The notes: generated from the sequence alone by a model not told the origin. Positions 18,035-27,070 are shown, counted from the first letter of the stretch. The stretch: 64,000 nt of DNA from Verrucomicrobiota bacterium (GCA_023399155.1 JAEWQP010000030.1:124001-188000), one strand, 5' to 3'. Numbers and translations are program-made.

Positions 18035-20419
18035 CTACAGGCGCAGCCGGCGCAGGCGGAGCGCGTTGGTGATCACGCTGACCGAGCTGAGGCTCATGGC
18101 GGCGCCGGCGATGATCGGGCTCAGCAGCCACCCGAAGAACGGATACAGCGCCCCCGCCGCGATCGGGACGCCGAGCGAGTTGTAAATGAAGGCAAAGAAG
18201 AGATTCTGCCGGATGTTCCGCATGGTCGCGCGCGACAGATGAATAGCCTTGGCGATTCCGCGCAGGTCGCCCTTCACGAGCGTCACCCCCGCGCTCTCCA
18301 TCGCCACATCCGTGCCCGTCCCCATCGCGATCCCCACGCTCGCCGCCGCCAGCGCCGGGGCGTCGTTGATCCCGTCGCCGGCCATCGCGACGTGCGCGCC
18401 ATCGCGCTTCAGTGTATTCACGAGTTGGATCTTGTCGGCCGGCTCGACCCCGGCCTCGAAACGATCCAGCCCGAGCTGCTTTGCAACCGATTCGGCTGTC
18501 CGCGCGTTGTCGCCCGTCGCCATGACGAGCCTGATGCCGAGACGGTGCAGATCGGCGATCGCTTCACGCGATGTTTCCTTGATCGGGTCCGAGACCGCGA
18601 GCAGGCCCGCCAGGCGCTTGTCGACGGCGGCAAACAGGACGGTCTTCCCATCGGACTGCAGCGCCGCGGCCTTTTCGCCCACGGCAGGCGGCAGGTGAAC
18701 GCCTTCGGATTCGAGAAAGCCCACCTTGCCGACCAGCACGGCGTGACCGTCGACGGTGCCGGCGACGCCGCCGGCGGTGACCGAGCGAAAGTCCACCGCA
18801 TCGCGCAGGGCGACCTTCCGCACCTCGGCGCCGCGCACCACCGCGGCGGCCAGCGGATGCTCCGAGGCGCGTTCCACCGACGCGGCGAGTCGGAGGAGCG
18901 AATCCTCGTCCGTGCCCGACTCAAGCACGATGTCGGTGAGCTCCGGCCGGCCTTCGGTGAGTGTGCCCGTCTTGTCGACCACGAGCCAGCGCACGTTGCC
19001 GAGGAGTTCGAGCGCTTCGGCATTCTTGACCAGAACGCCTTCCTGCGCACCGCGTCCCACGCCGACCATGATCGACATCGGCGTGGCCAAGCCGAGGGCG
19101 CACGGGCAGGCGATGATGAGCACGGCGACGGCATTCACGACTGCGTGTGCGAGCTGCGGCGCCGGACCAAAAAAGTACCAGATGACGAATGTGAGTGCGG
19201 CGATCACCGCCACTGCCGGCACAAACACGCCCGCGACCCTGTCCGCGAGCCCCTGGATCGGCGCGCGGCTGCGTTGCGCTTCGGCGACCATCTGGACGAT
19301 GCGCGCGAGCAACGAATCCTCGCCCACCTTGTCCGCGCGGAAGACGAAGCCGCCGGTGCTGTTCACCGTGCCACCGGTCACGCGGTCGCCCGCGCTTTTC
19401 TCCACTGGCAGCGATTCGCCCGTGATCATCGATTCGTCCACGGACGAGGCCCCTACTTCGATGATGCCGTCGACCGGGATCTTCCCGCCCGGACGAACGC
19501 GCAGGCGATCGCCGGCCTTCACCTCGGACAACGGCACCTCGACATCGCCCTGCTCCGTGACGCGGTTCGCCGTGGGCGGTGCGAGGTCAAGCAGCGCACG
19601 TATCGCGCTCGACGTCCGCGCACGCGCGCGCAGTTCGAGCACCTGTCCGAGGAGCACCAGCACCACGATCACGGCGGCGGCCTCGAAATAGACATCCACC
19701 ACCCCGTGTGCGCGCATCGTTTCCGGAAAGAGCGCGGGGAAGAAAAACGCGAACGCACTGAAGATCCAGGCGGAGCCGACCCCGAGCGCGATCAGCGTGA
19801 ACATGTTCCAGTGTCGGTTGCGGAGAGACCGCACACCGCGCACAAAAAATGGCCAGCCGGCCCACCATACCACGGGGGTCGCAAGGACGAACTGGACCCA
19901 CCGGCTGATCGTCCCGTTGGCTACATGCGACCACGCGGGCACGAGATGGGCCATCGCGAGCACCACGACCGGCAGCGACAACACCGCGCCGATCCAGAAT
20001 CGTCGTGTCATGTCGCGCAGCTCGGTATTCTCGTCGTCGGACCCCGCTGCCGTGACAGCTTTCGGCTCGAGCGCCATGCCGCAGATCGGACACTCGCCCG
20101 GGTGATCCTGCTCGACCTGAGGATGCATCGGGCAGGTCCAGATCGAGCGTGCGGCCTCGCGATGCGCGGGATTGCGCTCCAGGGCCATGCCGCACTTGGG
20201 ACAATCGCCCGGCTTGTCACTCACCACGCCCTCGCACATCGGACAATAGTATTTCGTCGAAGCCGATGGCTTCACCTCGCCGTGGCCATCACCATGGTGG
20301 CAGCACGGTTTGTCGGCTTGCTCGTGCGCGGCATCGTGGCCGTGCGCATGCGCCCCGGCGTCGCGCTCGTGGCCGATGTGCCCGGGATTCGACGGGTCGC
20401 GAGAGTGGGTGTGTTTCAT
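18035..20419 (-). CDS. copA: Copper/silver-translocating P1B-type ATPase
   Basis: 794 residues from the ATG at 20419; a GTG one codon upstream is possible. The N-terminus is His-rich (DAGAHAHGHDAAHEQ) and has two heavy-metal-binding ribbons: YYCPMCEGVVSDKPGDCPKC near 57-76 and WTCPMHPQV with CPICGM near 94-114. Eight membrane spans follow, with the CPC metal site (CPCALGLATP near 437), DKTGTLTEG near 480 and the hinge GDGINDAPALAAASV. This is the P1B-1 type that exports Cu+ or Ag+ from the cytoplasm. It stands alone. No copper-responsive regulator was found next to it. Confidence 0.92.
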   Translation of the reverse strand: MKHTHSRDPSNPGHIGHERDAGAHAHGHDAAHEQADKPCCHHGDGHGEVKPSASTKYYCPMCEGVVSDKPGDCPKCGMALERNPAHREAARSIWTCPMHPQVEQDHPGECPICGMALEPKAVTAAGSDDENTELRDMTRRFWIGAVLSLPVVVLAMAHLVPAWSHVANGTISRWVQFVLATPVVWWAGWPFFVRGVRSLRNRHWNMFTLIALGVGSAWIFSAFAFFFPALFPETMRAHGVVDVYFEAAAVIVVLVLLGQVLELRARARTSSAIRALLDLAPPTANRVTEQGDVEVPLSEVKAGDRLRVRPGGKIPVDGIIEVGASSVDESMITGESLPVEKSAGDRVTGGTVNSTGGFVFRADKVGEDSLLARIVQMVAEAQRSRAPIQGLADRVAGVFVPAVAVIAALTFVIWYFFGPAPQLAHAVVNAVAVLIIACPCALGLATPMSIMVGVGRGAQEGVLVKNAEALELLGNVRWLVVDKTGTLTEGRPELTDIVLESGTDEDSLLRLAASVERASEHPLAAAVVRGAEVRKVALRDAVDFRSVTAGGVAGTVDGHAVLVGKVGFLESEGVHLPPAVGEKAAALQSDGKTVLFAAVDKRLAGLLAVSDPIKETSREAIADLHRLGIRLVMATGDNARTAESVAKQLGLDRFEAGVEPADKIQLVNTLKRDGAHVAMAGDGINDAPALAAASVGIAMGTGTDVAMESAGVTLVKGDLRGIAKAIHLSRATMRNIRQNLFFAFIYNSLGVPIAAGALYPFFGWLLSPIIAGAAMSLSSVSVITNALRLRRLRL

Positions 20420-20620
20420 CACGGCGTGTATCCAGGGGGTGGGCTTGTTGCGCGCGCTGGCTCGCTACCGAGGTCCGATCGATCGCGCGGGCGCTTGAAA
20501 CTCCCGCCGCGCGGTTGGGAGGGACGGTGCAAGGCCAGACCCGGATCCAAGCGTCGCTCCCCACCGGCGACGACGCGTCCTGTGCGGGCTCGGTCTCCGT
20601 CGTCCGGCGCGAGATCCCGC

Positions 20621-20794
20621 CTACATCAGTTTCTTTCCCGCCACGACCGCCGCGATGAGGAGCACGACGCAGATGGCGAGGAAGATGAAGAACAACACCT
20701 GGGCGATCCCGGCCGCCGCGCCCGCGATGCCCCCGAAACCGAGTGCAGCGGCGATTAACGAGATGATTCCGAAAATAATGGCCCATTTCAGCAT
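20621..20794 (-). CDS. DUF1328 small membrane protein
   Basis: 57 residues from MLKWAIIFGIISLIAAALGF at 20794, which is preceded by a good GGAAG Shine-Dalgarno. Two membrane spans with the family pattern GFGGIAGAAAGIAQVLFFIFL. DUF1328 proteins are common small inner-membrane proteins, often stress-linked, of unknown function. Longer in-frame starts upstream lack family similarity. It is a single-gene unit. Confidence 0.88.
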   Translation of the reverse strand: MLKWAIIFGIISLIAAALGFGGIAGAAAGIAQVLFFIFLAICVVLLIAAVVAGKKLM

Positions 20795-21162
20795 GACGCT
20801 TCCTTTCCTTTGAGTTGTCCGATCGTAAGTCCCCCCAGTGATACACGAGGCGCCGCCCTCCAGCCATGGGGCCCCAGGACCAACACCTGATCGGAGCGGC
20901 ACAGGTCGTCCTGCCCGTGCAGCCGGAACAAAGGGTCGGGGAACGGGCGGCCGGCGGCTCGCGGTTGGATTCAGTGGGCCTGGCTGACCGGCACTCTCCG
21001 GGCCAAACGCCCTTCGCCGGATGCCGCCTGAGGCCGGCGTCACTCGCGATTATGGTGCAGGCGTGCCATCTTTCGACCGAGGACTGCCCCCGTGAAGTCC
21101 GCCCGCGTGCATCCGGGGTCCCTGAACGCACCGATCGCCTCAACCGACGGTGCAAGCGAACG
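20795..21162. other. Intergenic region between divergent DUF1328 and U32 genes
   Basis: About 370 bases holding both promoters. Frames on either strand are low-complexity and show no family. No repeat or RNA structure stood out. Confidence 0.4.
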
Positions 21163-22359
21163 ATGAAATTCTCACTGGCGGCGAACTACGATCCGGAACT
21201 GGTCTCGGCGCTCGCCCCCTACCCGGTCGATGAGGTCTACGGCAAGCTTCCCAACGACGGGATCAACAGCGGTCGTCCCCGCTATCTGGCGACACCGGTT
21301 TCTGAAGACGAGTTGCGCGACTACATCCGCCTGCTCGATCGTCACGGCATCGCGTTCAACTATCTCCTGAACGGCGCCTGCTTCGGCAACCGCGAGTGGA
21401 CACGATCGTGGCAGAAACGGATCACGGCCCTGTTGGACAAGCTGGGCGACATGGGCGTACGGAGGGTCACGGTCTCCACCCCTTTCCTGCTCGAATTGAT
21501 CAAACGCCGGTTTCCCGGGTTCAAGGTGAGGGTCGGGATCTATGCCCAGGTCGACACGGCCCGGCGCGCCCGCTTCTGGGAAGACCTCGGCGCGGACGCG
21601 ATCGTGCTCGAGAGCTTCTCGATCAACCGGAATTTCCGCCGCCTCACAGCGATCCGCCAGGCCGTCCGGTGCGACCTGGAGCTGATCGCGAACCACGCCT
21701 GCCTCCTGAACTGCCCGCTGCAATCGTATCACCAGAATGGATTTGCCCACGCCTCCGACGACACCGGCACGCTCTTCATCGACTACTGTTTCCTGCGCTG
21801 TTCGCGGATGCGCCTGCAGGATCCCTCGCAGTTGATCAAGTCGGCCTGGATCCGGCCGGAGGATCTTGCCGCGTATGAAGCGCTCGGTTACACGACCTTC
21901 AAGCTGCTCGAACGCGGCATCCCGTCAGCCGAGCTGCTGCGCCGCGTCAAAGCCTACAGCGAGCGGCGGTTCGACGGAAACCTGGCCGAGCTGCTCTTGT
22001 CCTACGGCTTCAAGCTTCCCGTCCGCAAGGAATCGCTCTGGAGCCTGCGTCACTTCTGGAAGCCGCGACAGGTGAGTCCGGGTCGGCTGAAACCGCTGGC
22101 TGACCTGGCGCGCCTGCAAGGCTGGCTGGCGCCCTTGGCGGAGTGTCCGATCCGGGTGGAGGCGCGAAAAATCCCGGACAACTTCCTGGACGGTTTTCGC
22201 AACCGTGACTGCGCCTCCGCGGACTGCGACGAGTGCGGCTACTGCGCGCGGATCGCCGCGCAGGCGGTTTCGATCGCTCCCGCCTATCGCGCGGAGGCGT
22301 TGAGCAAACACGACGAAATGGCTCTGTCCATGGCCACTGGGACATTGTGGAAGGTTTGA
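21163..22359 (+). CDS. Peptidase U32 family protein (UbiU/V- or YhbU-like)
   Basis: 398 residues from MKFSLAANYDPELV at 21163; sequence upstream in the same frame has no family similarity. It has the U32 barrel pattern GVRRVTVSTPFLLELIKRRF, then GIYAQVDTARRARFWEDLGA and DAIVLESFSINRNF, followed by NHACLLNCPLQSYH and DYCFLRC. Near the C-terminus there is a second cysteine group CASADCDECGYC. In UbiU/UbiV such cysteines hold a 4Fe-4S cluster used in O2-independent hydroxylation. Whether this one is a protease or a hydroxylase-type protein cannot be told. Confidence 0.78.
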   Translation: MKFSLAANYDPELVSALAPYPVDEVYGKLPNDGINSGRPRYLATPVSEDELRDYIRLLDRHGIAFNYLLNGACFGNREWTRSWQKRITALLDKLGDMGVRRVTVSTPFLLELIKRRFPGFKVRVGIYAQVDTARRARFWEDLGADAIVLESFSINRNFRRLTAIRQAVRCDLELIANHACLLNCPLQSYHQNGFAHASDDTGTLFIDYCFLRCSRMRLQDPSQLIKSAWIRPEDLAAYEALGYTTFKLLERGIPSAELLRRVKAYSERRFDGNLAELLLSYGFKLPVRKESLWSLRHFWKPRQVSPGRLKPLADLARLQGWLAPLAECPIRVEARKIPDNFLDGFRNRDCASADCDECGYCARIAAQAVSIAPAYRAEALSKHDEMALSMATGTLWKV

Positions 22360-22460
22360 CCCTCCTCCTCCGTACAGCCGACCCTCGGCATCGACTCTCA
22401 TGACACGGCGCGCATTCGCCCCGATGGCGTTCCCGTCGGCACGCTGTAGACTGAGAGATC

Positions 22461-23927
22461 ATGCAAAAGGCATTCGACGCGATGCCATGGATTGGCGGCA
22501 TTGCTCTCTCGCTCGCGCTCACGTCCTGCTATTCGATGCGCCCGTCGTCGGGCGCGGGCGAAAATGCAGGTCCGACTCAACGACAGTTGTCGCCCGCAGC
22601 CATTGGCCTGCCTCCGGGTTATCAAATCGATCTGGTCGCCTCCGGGCTCACGTTTCCGGTCGGCGCGGCGCTCGACGATAACGGCAGACTCCATGTGGTG
22701 GAGTCCGGCTATTCGTATGGCGAAGACTTCACCGAACCGCGTTTGCTGCGGGTGGAGGATGGCGGCGCGACGACCCCGATCGCCTCGGGCGGAAAGGGCG
22801 GGCCGTGGACGGGTGTCGTGTTCCACGCCGGGGCTTTCTTCGTCGCCGATGGAGACGTGCTCGAGGGCGGGCGTATCCTGCGGATCACTCCAACGGGCGA
22901 AATTCAACCGCTCGTCACGGACTTGCCGAGTTTCGGTGATCACCACACCAACGGACCTGCGGTCGGGCCGGACGGATGGATTTACTTCTGCCAAGGCACC
23001 GCGACCAACTCGGGCATCGTGGGCGAGGACAACCTGAAGTTCGGTTGGCTGAAACGGCGGCCGGACTTTCACGATATTCCCGCGCGGGACATCACACTCT
23101 CAGGCGAGAGCCTCGAAACCGAGGACTACCTGAATCCCGGCAGCGGACGCAAGGTACGCACCGGGGCGTTTCTGCCGTTCGGCACGCCGGCGCAGCCGGG
23201 ACAGGTGATCAAGGGCGCGGTGAAGAGCTCCGGCTCGGTCCTGCGCGTGCGGCCGGAGGGAGGCGAACCCGAGCTCGTGGCCTGGGGGTTTCGCAATCCG
23301 TTCGGCCTCGCGTTCGCGGCCGACGGTTCGCTCTTTGTTACGGAGAACGGTTTCGACGATCGCGGGAGCCGTCCCGCGTGGGGCACGCCGGATTTTCTCT
23401 GGAAGGTGCAGCGCGGCGTCTGGTATGGCTGGCCCGACTACTCCGGCGGTGAGCCGCTCACCGATCCGGCCTTTCGGCCGCCGGGGAAACCGCAGCCGAA
23501 GCCACTGCTGGCCAATCCGCCGAACACGCCACCCAAGCCGGTTGCGAAATTTGCCGTCCACTCGTCGGCCGACGGCTTCGAGTTCTCGCGCGCGCCGGGA
23601 TTCGGGCACGTTGGTGAGGCGTTCGTCGCGATCTTCGGCGACGAGGCACCATCCACCGGGAAAATGTTGAGCCCCGTCGGCGGCAAGGTCGTACGCGTCA
23701 ATGTGGACAACGGAACAATCACCGACTTTGCCGTGAACCGCGCGCCGAAGGAGGGCCCTGGCACGAAGGTCGGGGTGGCCGGTCTGGAGCGGCCGGTTTC
23801 GGTGCGGTTCGATCCGGCAGGCGAGACGCTTTATATCGTGGATTTCGGCGTGCTCCGCCAAGACGAGAAAGGCGCTCATCCCGAGCGAAAGACAGGGGCG
23901 ATCTGGCGGATCCGGAGGCAACGCTGA
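22461..23927 (+). CDS. PQQ-dependent sugar dehydrogenase-like lipoprotein
   Basis: 488 residues. A lipoprotein signal (IALSLALTSC) is followed by a six-bladed beta-propeller of the glucose/sorbosone dehydrogenase type: GLPPGYQIDLVASGLTFPVG, DHHTNGPAVGPDGWIYF, and the conserved WGFRNPFGLAFAADGSLFVTE. Family members oxidise sugars or related alcohols with PQQ in the periplasm. The cofactor and substrate here are not proven. The cytochrome gene starts 1 base after the stop, so that cytochrome is the likely electron acceptor. Confidence 0.82.
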   Translation: MQKAFDAMPWIGGIALSLALTSCYSMRPSSGAGENAGPTQRQLSPAAIGLPPGYQIDLVASGLTFPVGAALDDNGRLHVVESGYSYGEDFTEPRLLRVEDGGATTPIASGGKGGPWTGVVFHAGAFFVADGDVLEGGRILRITPTGEIQPLVTDLPSFGDHHTNGPAVGPDGWIYFCQGTATNSGIVGEDNLKFGWLKRRPDFHDIPARDITLSGESLETEDYLNPGSGRKVRTGAFLPFGTPAQPGQVIKGAVKSSGSVLRVRPEGGEPELVAWGFRNPFGLAFAADGSLFVTENGFDDRGSRPAWGTPDFLWKVQRGVWYGWPDYSGGEPLTDPAFRPPGKPQPKPLLANPPNTPPKPVAKFAVHSSADGFEFSRAPGFGHVGEAFVAIFGDEAPSTGKMLSPVGGKVVRVNVDNGTITDFAVNRAPKEGPGTKVGVAGLERPVSVRFDPAGETLYIVDFGVLRQDEKGAHPERKTGAIWRIRRQR

Positions 23928-23928
23928 C

Positions 23929-24309
23929 ATGAAGACTTCCATTCTCCTCACGCTGCTCGGCGCCCCCGCCGTCTTTATCCTCACAGCGTGCGGCACTGCC
24001 CGCAGAACTGAGCCATTGGCGCCGCCGCTCGATCTCAGCGATCCCAAGGTGGCACAAGGCCAGGCCGTCTTCTTCCAATACTGCCATCAGTGCCACCCTC
24101 ATGGCCAAGGCGGCTTGGGACCTGCAATCGTCAACAAACCGCTGCCGGAGTTTCTGATGAAATTCCAAGTGCGGCACGGCCTCGGCACGATGCCGAGTTT
24201 TGGCGAAGAAAAAATTCCGCCGCAGGAGTTGGATGCGTTGATGGAGTACCTCAAAGCTGTTCGCGGAAACCGGCCGCTCACGAGCTCACAACCGGCGGCA
24301 GAAACTTGA
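23929..24309 (+). CDS. Monohaem cytochrome c lipoprotein
   Basis: 126 residues with a lipoprotein signal (VFILTAC) and one CHQCH haem site followed by GQGGLGPAI and a C-terminal methionine ligand candidate in GLGTMPSF. Its start lies 1 base beyond the stop of the PQQ-type dehydrogenase gene, so the pair is one operon. It is a likely electron carrier from that enzyme to the respiratory chain. Confidence 0.87.
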   Translation: MKTSILLTLLGAPAVFILTACGTARRTEPLAPPLDLSDPKVAQGQAVFFQYCHQCHPHGQGGLGPAIVNKPLPEFLMKFQVRHGLGTMPSFGEEKIPPQELDALMEYLKAVRGNRPLTSSQPAAET

Positions 24310-24439
24310 GCGCCGGTCAGCGCGTCGCGCGTGCGCCGCCCCATGCACGCATCACATCGTCGGACACTCCAATGCACTGCCGGCCCTCGGGGTCCGCGAT
24401 GAGAGCGACGAAGTACACGACGGCCTCCCAGAAACCCAA

Positions 24440-24470
24440 AAGGCCCTCCCGAGCAGTGGGAGGGCCTAGA
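24440..24470 (-). terminator. Hairpin terminator, probably of the original tRNA-Met gene
   Basis: Arms AGGCCCTCCC and GGGAGGGCCT flank a 7-base loop. On the minus strand the stem is followed by TTTTGGG. It sits just past the 3' end of the truncated tRNA-Met on the same strand, so it is best read as that gene's terminator left on the host side of the integration point. It could also stop readthrough from the cytochrome gene. Confidence 0.7.
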
Positions 24471-24473
24471 AAT

Positions 24474-24522
24474 TGGGTGCAGGGGCGGGATTTGAACCCG
24501 CGACCTTCAGGTTATGAGCCCG
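24474..24522 (-). other. attL: 3' half of an initiator-like tRNA-Met (CAT)
   Basis: The reverse strand reads anticodon loop CTCATAA, then CCTGA, variable region AGGTC, T-arm GCGGGTTCAAATCCCGC and acceptor strand CCCTGCA ending in CCA. The AGGTC variable loop and the A at position 72 fit initiator tRNA. Upstream of the anticodon the D-arm and 5' acceptor strand are absent and unrelated DNA follows, with an integrase gene starting about 120 bases on. This is the duplicated tRNA 3' end expected at one end of an integrated element. The intact tRNA-Met should lie at the far end, beyond the window, on the minus strand. Confidence 0.8.
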
Positions 24523-24641
24523 GAGGTAAACGTTATGGTTACAGCTATTTAGCTCAAGACAGGCCGGAACTACGGTGTAAACTACGGGTCTGTTAAGAGT
24601 AGTCACTCACCCTTTCACGAAGTCACACCGGAGTTTTTCGC

Positions 24642-26051
24642 ATGGCCCTCGAAATCCAAAAAGGTCGCAGCAAGTGGTGGTATGGTCGCGTCACCGTGAA
24701 CGGAGCCGACGTGGTCAAGAACCTCGGCGTCCAAATTAAAGGCGTCCCGCCGCGCACCCTGCGCGAGCAAGGCGACGCCGCCTTCGAGCGCTCGCGCACG
24801 AAAGCCCAGGTCGCGCTGGAGAAACTCCAGTACGATCTGAAGGCGAAGAGCACTGCCGAAGAGCTGGTTCAGACGATCCACGAACTGCGTACCGGCTCAC
24901 GCGTGTCCTCGATCCTGCTGGACGACATCGCGACGCAATGGAAGCAGCTCCCCCGTCGTCGTCCGCTGAGTGAGCGCTACATCGCGCAGGCCGAGAGTTG
25001 GATCCAGCGGTTCGTCGAGTTCGTGAAGAAGTCCAATCCAGCGATCAAGGAGATGGCCCAGATTCAGTCGACGCTGAGTCGATCGTTCCTCCACGCGGAG
25101 GAAAAGCGCGGTGTCACGGCGAAGACCTACAACAACACCGTGATCTTTTTGCGCTCGTTGTTTCATTCGCTCCGCAAGGAAGCCGGGCTCGCAGACAACC
25201 CCTTCGACGGCATCCCGACGCGCGAAGGTGAAACGGTTTTCCGCCGTCCATTCACCGTCGAGGAACTCGGCGTGATCATCGAGAAGGCCAAGTCGGACAC
25301 GTTCATCTATCCGCTCATCGTGACCGGCATGTGCACAGCGATGCGTCGCGGCGACTGCTGCACTCTCCGGCGCGACTCCGTCGATCTCAAGGGCGGTTTC
25401 GTAACGGTGAAAACGTCCAAGACCGGCGAATACGTTCAGATTCCGATTTTTCCCCTTCTGCGTGAAGTGCTCACGAAGGCGTTGAACGCCGAGCTTCCCA
25501 AGCCATCTCCCTACGTGTTCCCCTCCTTGGAAGCGCACTACTCCAGCAATCCGGATCACTTGACCGACCGCGTACGGCGAGTGATGCGCGCGGCGGGGTT
25601 TTTCGATGCCGAGGACGCGGAGAACGAGGAAGAGAAGAAGCTCGCGCGTGGAGATGTTCACCAGGCGCGCAAAGGCGGTCTGCGCAAAGCGTCGGTTCGT
25701 GACTTTCACTCTTTCCGGGTGACTTGGGTCACGCTCGCGCTGAGCGCAGGTGTGCCTCTCGAAATCGTCCAGAAGGTCACGGGCCACCGAACCGCCGGCA
25801 TCGTGATGAAGCACTACTTCCAGCCCGGCCGTGAAGACTTCCGTCGCACACTCGCGGGCAAGATGCCGTCCCTTCTCGTCGGCGGCGCAACCAAGGCGGA
25901 ACCGCCTTCGCTCAAAGAAATTCTCGCCAAGTTGAAGACCATGACGCCCGAGAATTGGGAATCGGTGCAGAAAGACCTGGTGTCGAGACTGGAACCTGCC
26001 GTTCCCGCGCTCCCGGGACCGTCTGAACCCAAGGTCGCGGTCGCCGTGTGA
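24642..26051 (+). CDS. Tyrosine recombinase (ICE integrase)
   Basis: 469 residues. An N-terminal arm-binding/SAM-like region (about 1-200) precedes the catalytic domain. Catalytic residues are visible: Arg in TAMRRGDCC (235), Lys in VKTSKTGEY, HxxR in FHSFRVTW (His 356), His in TGHRTAG and the nucleophile Tyr in MKHYF (392). It would carry out integration and excision at the tRNA-Met site 120 bases upstream, the usual position for an ICE integrase. The last 60 residues are an extra Pro/Lys-rich tail. Confidence 0.92.
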   Translation: MALEIQKGRSKWWYGRVTVNGADVVKNLGVQIKGVPPRTLREQGDAAFERSRTKAQVALEKLQYDLKAKSTAEELVQTIHELRTGSRVSSILLDDIATQWKQLPRRRPLSERYIAQAESWIQRFVEFVKKSNPAIKEMAQIQSTLSRSFLHAEEKRGVTAKTYNNTVIFLRSLFHSLRKEAGLADNPFDGIPTREGETVFRRPFTVEELGVIIEKAKSDTFIYPLIVTGMCTAMRRGDCCTLRRDSVDLKGGFVTVKTSKTGEYVQIPIFPLLREVLTKALNAELPKPSPYVFPSLEAHYSSNPDHLTDRVRRVMRAAGFFDAEDAENEEEKKLARGDVHQARKGGLRKASVRDFHSFRVTWVTLALSAGVPLEIVQKVTGHRTAGIVMKHYFQPGREDFRRTLAGKMPSLLVGGATKAEPPSLKEILAKLKTMTPENWESVQKDLVSRLEPAVPALPGPSEPKVAVAV

Positions 26052-26062
26052 AGTGCGGTCTT

Positions 26063-26090
26063 GTCACAAAAACTGGCTAGTTTTTGTGAC
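26063..26090. promoter_or_regulatory. Perfect 28-base palindrome resembling the AbiE operators
   Basis: Arms GTCACAAAAACT and AGTTTTTGTGAC are perfectly complementary around GGCT. Counted as 10-8-10 (GTCACAAAAA, 8 bases, TTTTTGTGAC), it has the same layout as the two abiE operators at 13.1 kb, and 8 of 10 arm bases are shared. It lies between the convergent integrase and AbiEi-like genes. It lacks the GC stem and flanking T-run of a terminator, so a protein-binding site is preferred. Confidence 0.55.
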
Positions 26091-26153
26091 AGCGAATGAG
26101 GCAGATACCGAGCGATGCAGTCCGGTGTGCTGCTGCGATTGCCTGGTAGCCGG

Positions 26154-26927
26154 TCAGAGGAAATCTGTCCGGGTGTCGTCGGCACTTCCGGGGACTGTGA
26201 TCAGGTATTTCGAATCGAGACGACCGCCGGAGACGAGCGATCTCTTTCCGCGTCCCAACGAAATCTGAGTGAGGTCGAGGTGCTTCATCCACGTGTGGCT
26301 GTGCCTTTCCGCCAGATGCAGGAACAACCGTTTGACGCGGATCGATGTGCAGGCGGAAAGAAGCGATTGGACCAATTCGGGCCGAAGGCCGCCGAGGCTC
26401 TCGAAGATCAAGTTGGCGTGCTCGTAGGATGAAGCGTCGAGCGGCCGATGCTGAAGAAACTCGAGGATCGCGCGTTCTACCGTCGAGACAGTCACGCGAA
26501 GCTCTCCGTCGCTGTGTTCGCAAAGCCCGAGGCCCTCGGGGAGAAAGTTCGTCCGAACGTGCTGCACTCTGCCGAACCATGACAGCCCCCTAAACCAACT
26601 CGGGAGTCGATCATTGGTTCGGTCGAAGAGATAGATCGGATAGTTCGAGCCCAAGGGAATGAAGTGTGCGTGACCGAAGATCTCCAGCGCCGTGCGGCCA
26701 CCGGGGTGGACCGAGCTGGGTTTCAGCTGAAGACCGTGGACTGCGCCCATCCACGACGGCGTGCCTGGCCTGGTGGTGAACGCCCCGTCGCCCACGCGGT
26801 GCAACCAGCCAGAGCGACAGTAGTAGTCGGCAAGACGGCTAGAGATACCGCGGGCTTTGAGCCATGCCGAAGTCACCACCGCGGCGGCCGGAATCGTGGC
26901 TAGTCGTTGGTTCAGCTTACGACTCAT
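26154..26927 (-). CDS. AbiEi-family antitoxin-like protein without a partner
   Basis: 257 residues. The N-terminus is the winged-helix AbiEi region: VTSAWLKARGISSRLADYYC, then GWLHRVGDGAFTTRPG and WMGAVHGLQ. The central part follows the long AbiEi (COG5340-like) pattern: GGRTALEIFGHAHFIPLG, YLFDRTNDRLPSWFRGL and VSTVERAILEFLQHRP. In such systems a nucleotidyltransferase toxin gene normally follows, but only about 100 bases remain before the integrase end and no such domain is encoded there. It is therefore an orphan repressor-like antitoxin, perhaps a remnant or an anti-addiction gene. Confidence 0.72.
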   Translation of the reverse strand: MSRKLNQRLATIPAAAVVTSAWLKARGISSRLADYYCRSGWLHRVGDGAFTTRPGTPSWMGAVHGLQLKPSSVHPGGRTALEIFGHAHFIPLGSNYPIYLFDRTNDRLPSWFRGLSWFGRVQHVRTNFLPEGLGLCEHSDGELRVTVSTVERAILEFLQHRPLDASSYEHANLIFESLGGLRPELVQSLLSACTSIRVKRLFLHLAERHSHTWMKHLDLTQISLGRGKRSLVSGGRLDSKYLITVPGSADDTRTDFL

Positions 26928-27050
26928 TGAACAAGTAATGCTAGGTTAAATCGCTGTTTTGTAAACCTTCGCTTCGAGCAAATTCGCGATCTGGGGCCTA
27001 CTCCGGAGTGCGGCTTGCTGGATTATAGATTGGACTATTACCGCAGTTTT

Positions 27051-27068
27051 TGTCTTAAATATCAGACA
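27051..27068 (+). promoter_or_regulatory. Palindromic operator candidate upstream of hipBA
   Basis: TGTCT and AGACA separated by 8 bases, ending 2 bases before the hipB ATG. The E. coli HipB operator has the same 5-8-5 architecture (TATCC, 8 bases, GGATA). An autorepression site is inferred from position and layout. Confidence 0.5.
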
Positions 27069-27070
27069 CG

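Noticed and set aside
18239..20758. An 839-codon plus-strand frame opposite the Cu ATPase
   Set aside because: Antisense shadow of copA with no recognisable domain.
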